From CAWAQA01 sp963784065 (GTDB lineage Bacteria > Acidobacteriota > Vicinamibacteria > Vicinamibacterales > UBA2999): a DNA stretch of 64,000 nucleotides. Positions 11,467 through 21,030 of the stretch are shown in pieces. Below the pieces are notes generated by a model. It had not been told where the DNA came from, did not search any database, and worked only from the letters and a program-made list of their open reading frames with translations. Each line of letters opens with the position of its first letter. Positions within the stretch are counted from its first letter, which is position 1. Position numbers and translations under genes: made by a program. The stretch covers positions 248,001 to 312,000 of the forward strand of contig CAWAQA010000006.1 of NCBI GenBank assembly GCA_963784065.1. Direction: 5' to 3'.

Positions 11467-11685
11467 TTACCGGTGTGAAGGAGGCCGGGGGCGCGCCCGA
11501 ACGGCTGGCGCGGGGGAGAGAAACGCCGGTGGCGCGGCCGCGATGACCATCGCAATCAGGCCGGTTATCATCACGAGCATTCCGAGGGCGGTGACCTGCA
11601 CCATGCCCACGCATAGCAACGCGATGCCTAGAAGTCCCTGAAAAACCCGTCCCAGCGGCGTTCCAAACCAGCCAAGCATGCCCAC
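11467..11685 (-). CDS. Small membrane protein, DUF2892-like
   Basis: A 72-residue protein with two closely spaced hydrophobic stretches (about residues 15-30 and 34-50) and a Pro/Arg-rich tail. The layout resembles the DUF2892 inner-membrane family; the match is by eye and weak. It precedes the LysM/BON gene by 11 bases, so the two may be one transcription unit. The start is a GTG at 11685 or the ATG at 11679. Confidence 0.5.
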   Translation of the reverse strand: MGMLGWFGTPLGRVFQGLLGIALLCVGMVQVTALGMLVMITGLIAMVIAAAPPAFLSPAPAVRARPRPPSHR

Positions 11686-11785
11686 AAGCCTCCGCGGGCG
11701 ATGTAGTGCAAGTGGATGGCCGGATTTTCGGCACCGCGGGTCAAGTTTGCGGACGGAAGGTCGATTACCTTACCATCAACAGCTC

Positions 11786-12154
11786 ATGTGTACACGCCTG
11801 CATATCACGGCGCTCGGGGTACTGCTCGTCGCAGCGTTGCAGTATCCGAAAGCAGAATCCCGCTCCACCTCGATGCAGGTGCGCGTGAACGTCGTGCGCG
11901 CGTGCTCGGTTGACACACGCGGTGCGGGCGACCAGCGCGGCATCGCGCTGACCTGCAGCCGCGGCACGGCCGCGGGCGTCGTGAGCACCGGCTCAGGCCC
12001 GAACGCGCGGGTCATCCCGGTCCCGGCGCGCCAGACGACGTTGGTTCCGACACGCCCCGCGCCAGCCGCGGCAGGTGCAGCAGCCGGAGCAGCGGCGGAG
12101 ACCGGCCTCCCGATCGCGCCTGCCACGCGTCAGGTCGTCACGTTCAACTTCTAG
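11786..12154 (+). CDS. Small secreted protein resembling a degenerate spore-coat-U subunit
   Basis: The 122-residue product has a signal-like start, then VRVNVVRACSVDTRG, an Ala/Pro-rich linker and a final VVTFNF. The early Cys and the VxxNF ending match the pattern of the two pilus-subunit genes nearby (both end VNF), so it may be a divergent or shortened subunit or an accessory of the chaperone-usher locus. It is convergent with that locus, separated by 17 bases. I would not assign a function beyond secretion. Confidence 0.5.
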   Translation: MCTRLHITALGVLLVAALQYPKAESRSTSMQVRVNVVRACSVDTRGAGDQRGIALTCSRGTAAGVVSTGSGPNARVIPVPARQTTLVPTRPAPAAAGAAAGAAAETGLPIAPATRQVVTFNF

Positions 12155-12171
12155 TCGCGTCGCGTGACGAG

Positions 12172-12642
12172 CTAGAAATTCACCACCACCGTCACAGTGT
12201 CGGAGTAGGAGCCGGCGCTGATGTCCTGCCCTGGTGGAATCCGGCCATAGACGGTCACGGGGATGTCGCGGTTGTTCGGCGGATCGACGTCGATGTGTGC
12301 CCAGGTACCGGCGCTGAAGTCGCCCCACACGGTCGTGCGAGCGGCGTCCATGAAGAGATTGTAGGACAGCTTTTCGGCCCCCTTCCCCAGCACGCGCGGA
12401 AGGAAGGTGGCGCTCTGTCCCTTGGTGACCGTGACGAGGACCGCCTTCGCGCCGCCATTGCACCGGTACGACACCGTGCCGGTGGAATCGACCGGAGCGG
12501 CGGAGAACACGTTGTAGGTGCCGAACACGACGGCCGTCGTCGACACGGAGCACTGCGCGGCCTCCACGCGCGCGGTACCGGCGACCACGACGGCGGCCGC
12601 GCAGGCGGCGATGCGAATCAGCGCGCGGGCGAAACGGTGCAT
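12172..12642 (-). CDS. Spore coat U domain (archaic chaperone-usher) pilus subunit, downstream copy
   Basis: A 156-residue secreted protein: signal peptide to about residue 28, then AQCSVSTTAVVFGTYNVF, VDSTGTVSYRCNG, LSYNLFMD and a C-terminal TVTVVVNF. These are the conserved blocks of SCPU-domain subunits, assembled by donor-strand complementation into archaic (Csu-type) pili or a surface coat. The start overlaps the usher 3' end by 25 bases in another frame. As the last gene after the usher it holds the position of a tip or late-assembled subunit; that role is inferred from order only. Confidence 0.8.
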   Translation of the reverse strand: MHRFARALIRIAACAAAVVVAGTARVEAAQCSVSTTAVVFGTYNVFSAAPVDSTGTVSYRCNGGAKAVLVTVTKGQSATFLPRVLGKGAEKLSYNLFMDAARTTVWGDFSAGTWAHIDVDPPNNRDIPVTVYGRIPPGQDISAGSYSDTVTVVVNF

Positions 12643-14908
12643 CTCGACGTTCCGAGCGTAATCGCCGGCTCCGTGGACGGCGGCACTGTCAGCATGAACA
12701 CGCACGAGCGGCCTTCGTGTGTGACGGCCGCCTCGTGCCGGCCCTCGGGCAGGTTCTCGAAGTAGAACTCGCCGGCGTTGCCGAGCGGCGACGTCATCCG
12801 TTCCCCCGCCGCAACGATTGTAATCTCGCCGAAGGACGGCTGTTCCTCGCCGGCCGCGGTCAGCAGCACGACCGCGCCCGTGGCGCGCTGGATACGGCGC
12901 ACGGGGAACAGCACCACGGCCCCGCCCCTGTACGGCGGCGCCAGCGTGAAGTGCACGTCCGGCACGGTGTAGTCGATCGGGATGTCGGTATCCGCGATGT
13001 CCAGCTCGTTCCCGTAGTACGGCAGGAGGTCGGGGATGAGCAGGTTGCCATTGCGGCCCGTGCGGCCGATCTCCTGGTGGCTCGAATAGGCGCGCACACC
13101 CTCGACGCCGGGCACGCGCACCAGCGCGAAGCTGTTGCGGACGGGACGCGTGGCATACAGACCGCCGCCGATGCCGACCAGCGCGCCCGCGACGCTGACG
13201 TTGGTGTGCCCGGCTGCCGCCCGTCATCTCGCGCCGCACTTCATAGCGTCCGTACGAGCCCTGGTATTGGAGCACACCGGACGAGGAGTTGCGCACGCCG
13301 GTCTCGCCGTGCAGCTGGTAGCCGAAGCCGGTACCTACGGGCAGCGGCTGCTGCATGTCGACCGCGGCGCGGGTGCCATCCGGCCCGCGGACCGCGCTCG
13401 TCGACGCGACCGCGCGGCCGCCGAACGAGATGGTCATGCCGACCGAGACTTCGGTGCCGATCCGGCTGCTGGCCATGAACCGCGTGACCGACGTGGTGAG
13501 ATCGGCCGCTCGATGCACGCGCAGCGATCCGACGAGCGACGTGCGCTGCTGGCGGGCCGCGGCGTCGCCGAAGGCTTCGGCATGCTGCACGCTGAGGGTG
13601 GCCCCCGCACGAGGGGAAGGCTGCCGAAGACGTTGACTTCGCGCAGCGGCCGCACGTCCAACGCCGTGGTCCCGATGACGCGGTAGCCCGGGGTCGCCTC
13701 GCGGACGGTACCGCCGAGACTGGCGAACCGGCCGGCGTACGAGTAGGACGCCTGCATCGCGACACCCATCGTGTCCTCGATACGGCTGACGCTGCTCGCC
13801 GCCTCGATCTCGCCGACCGGCACGCGCAGATTCACCAGCGTCCCCGAGTTCACCAGGCCGCGCTCCGCTTCCATCCGGACGCCCGCGCTGAGCCAGTCGG
13901 TCAGCCCGACGCGGTGGCGCGCGAACAGCGCCGGTGCCGTGTAATCCCAGCTCGCCGTCCCGAAGCCCTGACGGCGCCAGCCGAACGCATACTGGTAGTC
14001 GTGGATGCCGGGCGCGAGCACCGATGTCGTGAGGTAATAGGACGTCGACATCTCGCGCGTCGCCCCGAACGGATCGCGCACGACGACGCGCGTGTCGTTG
14101 CTGTCCGGTGGTCAGGGGAAGGTTGCGCAGGTCCAGGCGCCCGGGCTGCACCTGTTCCTGCCGCACGAGCCGTCCGTTCACGTGGACCTCGACGACCGAG
14201 GGCGTCGAGATCGGCGTCGTCATCGACAAGGTCGGGTAGCGCACGAAGTAGGGCGCCAGCGAGAACTCGCTCCCGACAGCGATGCCACCGAGCTGTGCGT
14301 CGCCGCCGAGCGCCGTGCCGCCCACGAAGGAGTCGCCGACGACCCAGCGGCGCAGGCGCGAGCGATCGTCGAACGTCAGGCTGGTCAACCCGCGGATGGC
14401 GCCGCGCCGCGTCACGGACGTCGTGTTGTAAAGCAACCCGCCCGCCGCGCTGACCGCCGACTCGGTGAAGACGTCGTAGTCGCGCGCGTTGCTCGCCGTC
14501 AGCGCATAGTTCAGGAAACCCGACGGCGCACTGCGGTGTACGAGCCCCGCCGGGGCGCCCTGCTGCAGGTCGTGCACGGTGGCGCCGAGCAGCCGAGGGT
14601 CGGCCGTCAATGTCAGGCGCAGATCGCGCTCGTTGACGGCAAAGGTCACGGCGGGCGCCAGCGACGCGAGCGAGACGAACTCCGTGCCGCCCACGCTCTC
14701 GCGATCGCCCTCGAACCCGCTGAGACCCGCCTGCGTGAGCGTGTCGACGCCGACCAGCGCATCGGCGCCGCGGATCACGACGAGCGTGTCACCCTTGGCG
14801 ACGCCATTGATGACGACTTCGAGAAATGCGCGTTCGTCCTGCGCGGCCGCAGGAACAGCACAAAGGAAGAACGAGGAGCGGCAGCAGCCGCACGAGCCGG
14901 CGAGCCAT
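12618..14908 (-). CDS. Outer-membrane fimbrial usher, archaic/SCPU type (four frameshifts)
   Basis: FimD/CsuD-like outer-membrane channel that receives chaperone-subunit complexes and extrudes the fibre. The reconstructed protein is about 763 residues: a signal peptide ending AAA-Q, the N-domain LEVVINGVAKGD, the plug/barrel signature VEVHVNGRLVRQ, RLDLRNLPLTTG, VVVRDPFG and YYLTTSVLAPG, and a C-domain with PDLLPYYGNELDI and GEFYFENLPEGRHEA. Frame breaks fall near 14866 (+1), 14104 (+1), 13604 (-1, G run) and 13210 (+1). The start ATG overlaps the chaperone stop as TAATG, a coupling signal. Confidence 0.82.
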
Positions 14909-15664
14909 TACCGTGCGCAGGCGCCGCCAGGGGTCTGAAGCGTTTCCTTCAGTGCGGTGGACACCGAGCTGAATCTCGACGACGACGGACGCCGTGCGGG
15001 CGCAGTCGGCGGGCGCCAGCGCCACATCGAAATCGCGGCGACCGCCCGACAGGACGTACCACGCGGCAAGCTGCTGCTCGACGACGGGCTGGCCGTCGGC
15101 CGCCATGGCGCGAACGTTGATGGCCTGCGGCACGAAGTGAACCGTGCCGGTGTTGCGCACGGAGAAGTGCACGGCCCCGTCACGCATGCCGAGGTCGCTC
15201 AGCGCGGCAGTGGCCGACTCTTTGACCGGCCGCACGAAGATCGGGACGCCCATCTTGGTGAGCACGCGGACCGCGGAGCCCGCGGCGGTCTCGCCGGCGG
15301 GCGGCAGTTCCTCGACGAAAATGCGATAGGTCTTCTCGGCGGCGCCGGGCGCGACCGTGCTGCCGACGCGAATCCGGCGCTCTTCGCCCGGCTTCAGCGT
15401 GAGCAGCGCCGGAAAGAACACGACGTCCTGCGTCGCCTCCAGCTCGAGCTCGCCGGTGGCGGCCTGGTTCCAGGCGAACGCGGTGAGCTGGAACCGCAGC
15501 ATCTCGGTGCTGTCGTTACGCAGCGTCAGGAGCGAGCTGGTCGTCCGTCCCGACAGATAAATCTGCGTCGGGTTGACGCTGAAGGTGGCCGCGGAGGCGG
15601 AATCGACCGCCGCGAGGCCGGTCACGACAGCGGCCAGGGCGACGGCGATGTTCGAGATGCGCAT
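14908..15664 (-). CDS. Periplasmic pilus-assembly chaperone, PapD/CsuC-like (probable frameshift at the end)
   Basis: The signal peptide ends near residue 26 (SASA-ATFSV). An immunoglobulin-like domain follows with NPTQIYLSGRTTSSLLTLRN, KPGEERRIRVG and TYRIFVEELP, the subunit-capping strands of PapD-type chaperones, then a second domain with the GTVHFVPQAINV stretch. An extra base near 14957-14960 is likely, because the shifted frame ends in TAA overlapping the usher ATG (TAATG), whereas the unshifted frame would run into the usher without a stop. The length is about 250 residues. It sits between a subunit gene and the usher. Confidence 0.8.
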
Positions 15665-15764
15665 CACGATGTCTGCTTCAGAAGTGCACCGGCGGATTCA
15701 AGGAATCCGCCGGTGTGCCGATTAGTCGCTTAGCCAGGAATGGGGTCCCGTGCGGACGCCGGCG

Positions 15765-16262
15765 TCAGAAATTTACGGTGGCGACGACCGTGTCCGCGTA
15801 GCTGCCGGCGGGCACGTCCTGGTTGCCGGCGATCCGTCCGTAGACCGTGAAGTCGCGCGCCGCCTTCGACGTCGCCGCGGTCGTCGTCATGATGCCGGCG
15901 CCGGAGTTCGCCCACGACACGCTGCGGCCGGAATCCTGATAGAGCTCGTAGGAGAGGAAGTTGCCGGAGCCGTCAGACAGCCGGCGTGCGCTTCCCGAAG
16001 CGGCACTGCCCGTACCCAGGCCGATCGTCGGCGAGGCGCCCTTGGTGCAGGCCACGCTGACGCGGCCGGTGCCATCCAGGTTGCTCGACGCGTTCGCGAC
16101 CACGGGGTCGTACGGGGCGAACGTCAGCGCCGCCGTGCTGATGGTGCAGTTGTTGGTGACGGTGGCGCTGACCGTGAGCGACGCCGTCTGGTTTGCGCCC
16201 GATACGGCGAGCGGCAACAGGGTGACACCGAGCAATGCGCTGAGCGCAGCAGTTCTCTTCAT
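15765..16262 (-). CDS. Spore coat U domain pilus subunit, first gene of the chaperone-usher locus
   Basis: A 165-residue secreted SCPU protein: signal peptide (MKRTAALSALLGV..., cleavage near residue 23), VTNNCTISTAALTFAPYDP, GTGRVSVACTKG, FLSYELYQDS, TVYGRIAGNQDVPAGSY and a terminal VVATVNF. Two Cys residues (in NNCT and VACT) likely form the conserved disulfide. Being first in the cluster and having a canonical sequence, it is the best candidate for the major subunit. About 100 bases separate it from the chaperone, room for an attenuating structure that would make it the most expressed gene. Confidence 0.85.
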   Translation of the reverse strand: MKRTAALSALLGVTLLPLAVSGANQTASLTVSATVTNNCTISTAALTFAPYDPVVANASSNLDGTGRVSVACTKGASPTIGLGTGSAASGSARRLSDGSGNFLSYELYQDSGRSVSWANSGAGIMTTTAATSKAARDFTVYGRIAGNQDVPAGSYADTVVATVNF

Positions 16263-16529
16263 GACCTTCCTCAATTCGAATGTGACGGGAGCGAACTCGC
16301 TGTCTTGTTTGAGCAACTTCAAGGCCAGCCGCCGAATGCCGATTAGGTGTTGGAAGACCAGCACGAACGCGCAATCTGCCTGATTTTCCGGAGGCGCGGC
16401 TGTCGGATTTCCGTCAGCGCGGCCGGAAAATCGGATTGCGGGTTTGTGTCGACGATACGCTTCGGCCAGCTGATCTCACGAACCACACAGACACAGACAC
16501 AGAACTTTTCGGCGGGATCTTGTTCGGCG

Positions 16530-16560
16530 GATAGACCGGAGACCGGAGCCCGTAGACCGC
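16530..16560. repeat. Heptamer array, G(G/T)AGACC word
   Basis: Four consecutive heptamers, ATAGACC, GGAGACC, GGAGCCC and GTAGACC, lie just after the uvrC stop. The same word forms arrays at 22466-22503 and 24879-24922. No inverted partner is visible within this gap, unlike most loci of the class. Confidence 0.65.
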
Positions 16561-16567
16561 GTTTCGG

Positions 16568-18412
16568 TCAGGCTGATTTCGCGAAGTAATCGATGACCGC
16601 GGTCGCGGCCTTGGCGCCGACCACGGAGTCGAGCTCCTCGCGGGTCGCGCGGCGGACGCCGGCCAGGCTGCCGAACGCGGTGAGCAGCGCCCGCCGCCGC
16701 CGGGGGCCGATGCCCGGCACCTGATCGAGCTCGGAGCGCAGGTCCCGCATGCTCCGGGCCTTGCGATGGAAGGTCACCGCGAAGCGGTGGGCCTCGTCCC
16801 GGATCCGCTGGATGAGGAGCAGCGCCGGATCGTTCTCGGGCAGGACGATCGGCTCCTGCCGGTCGCGCGTGAACAGCAGCTCCTCTTTCTTCGCGATGCC
16901 GGCGGCGATCAGGTTCCCGAGCCCAATCCCTTCGAGCGCCTCGTAGGCGGCCGAGAGCTGGCCCTTGCCGCCGTCGATCAGGATGAGGTCGGGAAACGGG
17001 CCGCCCTGCTCCATCACCTTGCGATAGCGGCGCTGCACGACCTCGCGCATGGCTGCAAAGTCATCGCTTCCGAACGCCGGACTGCCAGCTGCCAGCGGCC
17101 GGCTGCCCGCCGCCCCCCGAATCCGAAACTTCCGGTACTCGCTCTTCTTCATCCGCCCGTCTTCGCACACGACCATGGACGCGACGGTTTCGCTCCCCTG
17201 TATGGTCGAGATGTCGAAGCACTCGATGCGCCGCGGGAGCGAGGGCAGGCCGATCACGGACCGCAGCGTCTCGAGCGCATCGAAATGCGCCGCGGTCGTT
17301 TCGTTGAATCGGGTGCGATACGACAGCTCGGCATTACGCGTCGCCAGTTCCACGAGCGACCGCTTGTCCCCGCGCTGCGGGACCGAGATCTTCACCCGGC
17401 GCCCGGCGCGCCCGGAAAGCCAGGCCTCGAGGGCGTCGCAGTCTTCGATCTCGAGCGGCAGGTTGATCTCACCCGGCGCTGTGCGGACGTCGTAGAACTG
17501 CTGCACGGCGGCCTGCAGCACGTCGGCGTCGCCGCCGTCCACCGCTCCCGGCTCCGTCGACAGCTCCACCCGCTCGACCACGCGACCCCCGCGCATCGCG
17601 AACACCTGGATGACGCCGCCGCTCGGCCCGACCTTCAGGCCGAACACGTCGCGATCGCCCAGCTGCGCGGTGGCCACCTTCTGCTGCCGATCTCGCAGGG
17701 TCTGCACCGTCCGCATCGAGTCGCGGAGCTGGGCGGCTTCCTCGAACCGCTCGGCGCCCGCCGCTTCGACCATCCGATCGCGCAGCGTCACGATCAGCTC
17801 GTCGTTGCGCCCTTCGAGCAGGAGCCTGGTATTTGCCACGGCCACTCCGTACTGCTCCTCCGTGCAGACTTCCCGCACACAGGGCGCGATGCAGCGCTTG
17901 ATGTCGTACTCCAGACAGGGCCGGGCCCTGTTGCCGGTAATCATCTCGTTGCACGAGCGAATCCCGAACAGCCGGTGCGCGAGGCCCATCGTCCGCCGGG
18001 CGAGCTTCGCGGGCAGGAACGGGCCGGCGTAGAAGTCGCCGTCCTTCTCAACGCGCCGCGCGACGAGGACACGCGGAAACGCCTCGCTCGTCGTGAGCTG
18101 CAGGTACGGATAGTTCTTGTCGTCCCGCAGCAGGATGTTGTACCTGGGCGTCCGCTGTTTGATGAGGTTGTTCTCGAGCGCAAGCGCCTCCATCACCGAG
18201 TCGGTGATGATCACTTCGACCGCCGTGATCTCCTCGAGCAGCGCGTCGTGTCTCGGGCTGACGCCCCAGGCGCCCAGGTAGCTGCGCACGCGATCCCTCA
18301 GCGAGCGCGCCTTGCCGACGTATATCGTGTCGCCGGCGGCGTTGCCCCACAGATACACGCCGGGCTGCTCGGGCAACCGCGCGATCTGATCCTTGAGGTC
18401 TTGAATGGCCAT
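16568..18412 (-). CDS. uvrC: Excinuclease ABC subunit C
   Basis: UvrC makes both incisions in nucleotide excision repair. An N-terminal GIY-YIG nuclease domain (PGVYLWGNAAGDTIYVGKA, residues 18-36), a UVR motif (AERFEEAAQLRDSM, about 217), the RNase H-like 3' domain (IECFDIS, LILIDGGKGQLSAA) and a C-terminal helix-hairpin-helix pair (VPGIGPRRRRALL) are all present. At 614 residues it is normal and intact. Residues about 433-444 (GSRPLAAGSPAF) are an insertion encoded by five heptamer repeats. uvrA is 17 kb away; uvrB is not in this window. Confidence 0.96.
   Translation of the reverse strand: MAIQDLKDQIARLPEQPGVYLWGNAAGDTIYVGKARSLRDRVRSYLGAWGVSPRHDALLEEITAVEVIITDSVMEALALENNLIKQRTPRYNILLRDDKNYPYLQLTTSEAFPRVLVARRVEKDGDFYAGPFLPAKLARRTMGLAHRLFGIRSCNEMITGNRARPCLEYDIKRCIAPCVREVCTEEQYGVAVANTRLLLEGRNDELIVTLRDRMVEAAGAERFEEAAQLRDSMRTVQTLRDRQQKVATAQLGDRDVFGLKVGPSGGVIQVFAMRGGRVVERVELSTEPGAVDGGDADVLQAAVQQFYDVRTAPGEINLPLEIEDCDALEAWLSGRAGRRVKISVPQRGDKRSLVELATRNAELSYRTRFNETTAAHFDALETLRSVIGLPSLPRRIECFDISTIQGSETVASMVVCEDGRMKKSEYRKFRIRGAAGSRPLAAGSPAFGSDDFAAMREVVQRRYRKVMEQGGPFPDLILIDGGKGQLSAAYEALEGIGLGNLIAAGIAKKEELLFTRDRQEPIVLPENDPALLLIQRIRDEAHRFAVTFHRKARSMRDLRSELDQVPGIGPRRRRALLTAFGSLAGVRRATREELDSVVGAKAATAVIDYFAKSA
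17081..17115. repeat. Five GCTGCCA-type heptamers inside uvrC
   Basis: ACTGCCA, GCTGCCA, GCGGCCG, GCTGCCC and GCCGCCC follow one another exactly. They encode the extra loop before SDDFAAMREVV in UvrC. Because the repeats total 35 bases, flanking bases complete the codons and the frame stays open. The word matches the intergenic array at 32951-33090. Confidence 0.75.
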
Positions 18413-18468
18413 GGGCTACTATGACGAGTTTGGTTCAGACGACCGGAACCCCCAAGTATAACCAACGA

Positions 18469-19242
18469 ATGACCTTCACCGGGGTCATCGGAACCGTGTG
18501 CATGTTTCCGCTGCGCGCGATCATCCGCGCCAGCGTCGCGCTGGGCATCCACCCCAACACGCTCACCCTCATCGGCGTCCTGGTCAACGTCGCGGCGGCC
18601 TGGGCCCTCGGCAACAACCGGTTCCTGCTGGCCGGCGTGATCATGATCGTCGCGAATATCTTCGACTTCATCGACGGCAAGGTCGCGCACCTCACCGGCA
18701 CCTCGTCGCGGTTTGGCGCCTTCTGGGACTCGACCCTCGACCGCTTCTCCGATATCGCGCTCTTTCTCGGGTTGATCTATCTCTACTCGAACCTGCGCCG
18801 GACCGACTACGTCATGGTCGCGGCGCTGGCCATGATGTTCTCAATCATGACCAGCTACGCGCGCGCGCGCGCCGAGTCGCTGATCGACAAATGCAAGGTC
18901 GGCTTCATGGAGCGGCCCGAGCGAATCGTGCTCTTCATGATCGGCGCCTTCACCGACCGCATGGCCGCGGTGCTGTGGGTGATCCTGATCCTGTCGATCG
19001 TGACGGTGGCGAACCGGATCCACTACACCTACCTGGTGCTCAACGACAAGCCCGTGCCGCACGGGACGAACCCGCTGTCGCGGGTCTTCTGGCGCGCGTT
19101 CTTCTGGACCGACGAACGCGGCACCTTCCCCTACGATCTGTGGGTCATCGCGATCCTCGCGTTCGTCTGGCTGACGCCGCCCGACTGGCTGCGCGACCCC
19201 ACGGCCAGCGGTATCGGCGTCTGGCGCTTCTTCGGGTTGTGA
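18469..19242 (+). CDS. CDP-alcohol phosphatidyltransferase family membrane enzyme
   Basis: Transfers a phosphatidyl or related group from CDP-linked lipid to an alcohol. The family motif DxxDGxxA...GxxxDxxxD is present as DFIDGKVAHLTGTSSRFGAFWDSTLDR-like spacing around residues 64-88, with His where Arg usually follows the first Ala. About six hydrophobic segments surround it. The frame is open from 18421, but MTFTGVIG at 18469 is the more natural start. The acceptor alcohol is not readable; phosphatidylinositol-phosphate-type synthases are the nearest idea. The next gene begins one base after its stop. Confidence 0.8.
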   Translation: MTFTGVIGTVCMFPLRAIIRASVALGIHPNTLTLIGVLVNVAAAWALGNNRFLLAGVIMIVANIFDFIDGKVAHLTGTSSRFGAFWDSTLDRFSDIALFLGLIYLYSNLRRTDYVMVAALAMMFSIMTSYARARAESLIDKCKVGFMERPERIVLFMIGAFTDRMAAVLWVILILSIVTVANRIHYTYLVLNDKPVPHGTNPLSRVFWRAFFWTDERGTFPYDLWVIAILAFVWLTPPDWLRDPTASGIGVWRFFGL

Positions 19243-19243
19243 C

Positions 19244-20122
19244 GTGGCCGATGACACGGAGTGCCGGCGCATCCTGACCGTGTTGCGGCCGTTCGGGCAG
19301 GTCCTGTCGATCAAGCTGTACCGAATCACGCTCGAGGATCCGCCTCCGACGCCGCTGCTGCCGTGCCTCGACCACGAAGCGATGCTGCACGGCGGCATCC
19401 CCCCGCACATGGCCGTCTACCTGCAGGAATCCGCCTCGGGCGACCTGCACGAACTGGTGTTCATCCCGGCCAGGCGGCGGGTGGAAATCGACACCGTCTC
19501 CACGTGGGGCGAGCACTCGCCCGAGTCGTACCACCGCGTGCGACACATGCTGGCGGGCGTGCTGCCCGACTATGCGGTTCGCGTCACGGGACCGTCGTGG
19601 TGGCGCGGCGACCGGCGCGTCGCCGCCGCGTGCGTGGCGCAGGTCGCCCTCCGCGACGTGCTGCTCGCCAAGGACGTCGCCGCGGTCAAGGTTCGGATCG
19701 ATCGCCTGCAGACCGTCTCGTCGCTGATGGAGAAGGAATCGCGCGTCGCGTCCTGGGGGGTGCGCACGATCACCGGCCCGCTGCTCGCCGCCGCCGGCGT
19801 CGTCACCTTCTATGCGCTCGGCGGGTTCAACCAGCGTTTCGGCGAAACCGCCGTGACCGCGCTCCGCTTGTTGCTCGTGGGCCTGCTCGGCGCGGTCTTC
19901 CTCTACTACGGCCTGAAGGCCGTGCAGCTCACCGGAATGGCCAATCGCGTCTGGAAGCGAAGCGCTGAATACAACCTGATCCTGCAGGAACGGCGACGGT
20001 TGTCGGAGCTCGGTAGGGCGGCCCTTCCCGCATGCGGCACGATCGCGCTCACGGCCAGGGCGTACACGACGAACGACACCGGCCCGGCGAGTGTGTGCGA
20101 TTCAGCAGGCACAGGCTCTTAG
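19244..20122 (+). CDS. Uncharacterised protein with two C-terminal transmembrane segments
   Basis: The 292-residue product starts at a GTG one base after the phosphotransferase stop, so the pair is very likely an operon. The first ~160 residues are soluble with Trp/Arg-rich stretches (VTGPSWWRGDRR). Two hydrophobic helices follow at about 183-201 and 215-235, then a short tail. I recognise no family. By context it may assist lipid head-group or polyprenyl chemistry. Its stop overlaps the convergent ku stop by four bases. Confidence 0.7.
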   Translation: MADDTECRRILTVLRPFGQVLSIKLYRITLEDPPPTPLLPCLDHEAMLHGGIPPHMAVYLQESASGDLHELVFIPARRRVEIDTVSTWGEHSPESYHRVRHMLAGVLPDYAVRVTGPSWWRGDRRVAAACVAQVALRDVLLAKDVAAVKVRIDRLQTVSSLMEKESRVASWGVRTITGPLLAAAGVVTFYALGGFNQRFGETAVTALRLLLVGLLGAVFLYYGLKAVQLTGMANRVWKRSAEYNLILQERRRLSELGRAALPACGTIALTARAYTTNDTGPASVCDSAGTGS

Positions 20123-20985
20123 GCCGTCTTCCGCTTCCTCGCGCCGTTGACCGCCTTGGCCTTCGCCGCCGGCTTCTTCAGGTCGGCCTTCACCGGCTTC
20201 TTCTTCTCGGTGCTCACCGAGTCCAGGCTGCGGCGCAGTGCCTCCATCAGGTCCACGACCTTCGGCGGTTCCTGCACCTCCGGCGCGACGATCTCCTGGC
20301 CCGCGACCTTGGCGTCGATGATCTGCCGCAGGCCTTCCCTGTACTCGTCCTTGTAGTCCTTGAGATTGAGCTCCGCGTCGAAGGTGGCAATCACCTGCTT
20401 GGCGAGCTTCATCTCCTCGGGCTTGACCTTCGACGGCACCGAGCTCAGCTCCTCGATCTGGTCGATGCTGCGGATCTCGGCATCGTGATGGAGGGTGTAC
20501 ATCACGAGTCCCTTCTTCTGCGGCTTGACGGCCACGAGATACTCGCGCCCGTACAGGGCCACCTTGCCGATCCCCGCCTTGCCGGCCATGCCTTCGCGCA
20601 TCACGGCGAACGCCTCCGCGGCCATGGCGCCGTCGGGCGCCAGGTAGTACGCGCGGTCCACGTAGATCGGATCGATCTCGGTGTCGTCGGCGAACTGGAC
20701 CAGGTTGATCACGCGCGTGGACTCGACGCGGACCTTCTGGATGTCCTCGTCGTCCACGACGACGTAGCGGCCCTTCTCGAATTCGTAGCCTTTCACGAGC
20801 TCCGAGTTGGGGACTTCACGCTCGCAGTGCGGGCACCAGCGCTTCTGCTGGATGCGCGTCTGGCACTCGCCATGGAGCTGGTTGAAGGAGATGGTCGCGG
20901 CCGACTCGGTGGCCGGGAACACCTTGACAGGGATGTTGACGAGACTGACTTTCAGGAACCCTTTCCACGTCGGTCTAGGGGCCAT
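20119..20985 (-). CDS. ku: Non-homologous end-joining protein Ku
   Basis: Bacterial Ku forms a homodimer ring on DNA ends and recruits LigD. The protein starts APRPTWKGFLKVSLVNIPVKVFPA and contains the family blocks SFNQLHGECQTRIQQKRWCPHCEREV, ELVKGYEFEKGRYVVVDDEDI, PIYVDRAYYLAPDG and EEMKLAKQVI. At 288 residues it is normal, with a Lys-rich C-terminal tail like the DNA-binding extensions of many Ku proteins. No ligD lies in this window. It is intact and convergent with the previous gene. Confidence 0.94.
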   Translation of the reverse strand: MAPRPTWKGFLKVSLVNIPVKVFPATESAATISFNQLHGECQTRIQQKRWCPHCEREVPNSELVKGYEFEKGRYVVVDDEDIQKVRVESTRVINLVQFADDTEIDPIYVDRAYYLAPDGAMAAEAFAVMREGMAGKAGIGKVALYGREYLVAVKPQKKGLVMYTLHHDAEIRSIDQIEELSSVPSKVKPEEMKLAKQVIATFDAELNLKDYKDEYREGLRQIIDAKVAGQEIVAPEVQEPPKVVDLMEALRRSLDSVSTEKKKPVKADLKKPAAKAKAVNGARKRKTA

Positions 20986-21030
20986 ATGGGTAACTCTATC
21001 GGTTGAAGCGGTTAAATGCAGCAGGGGCCG

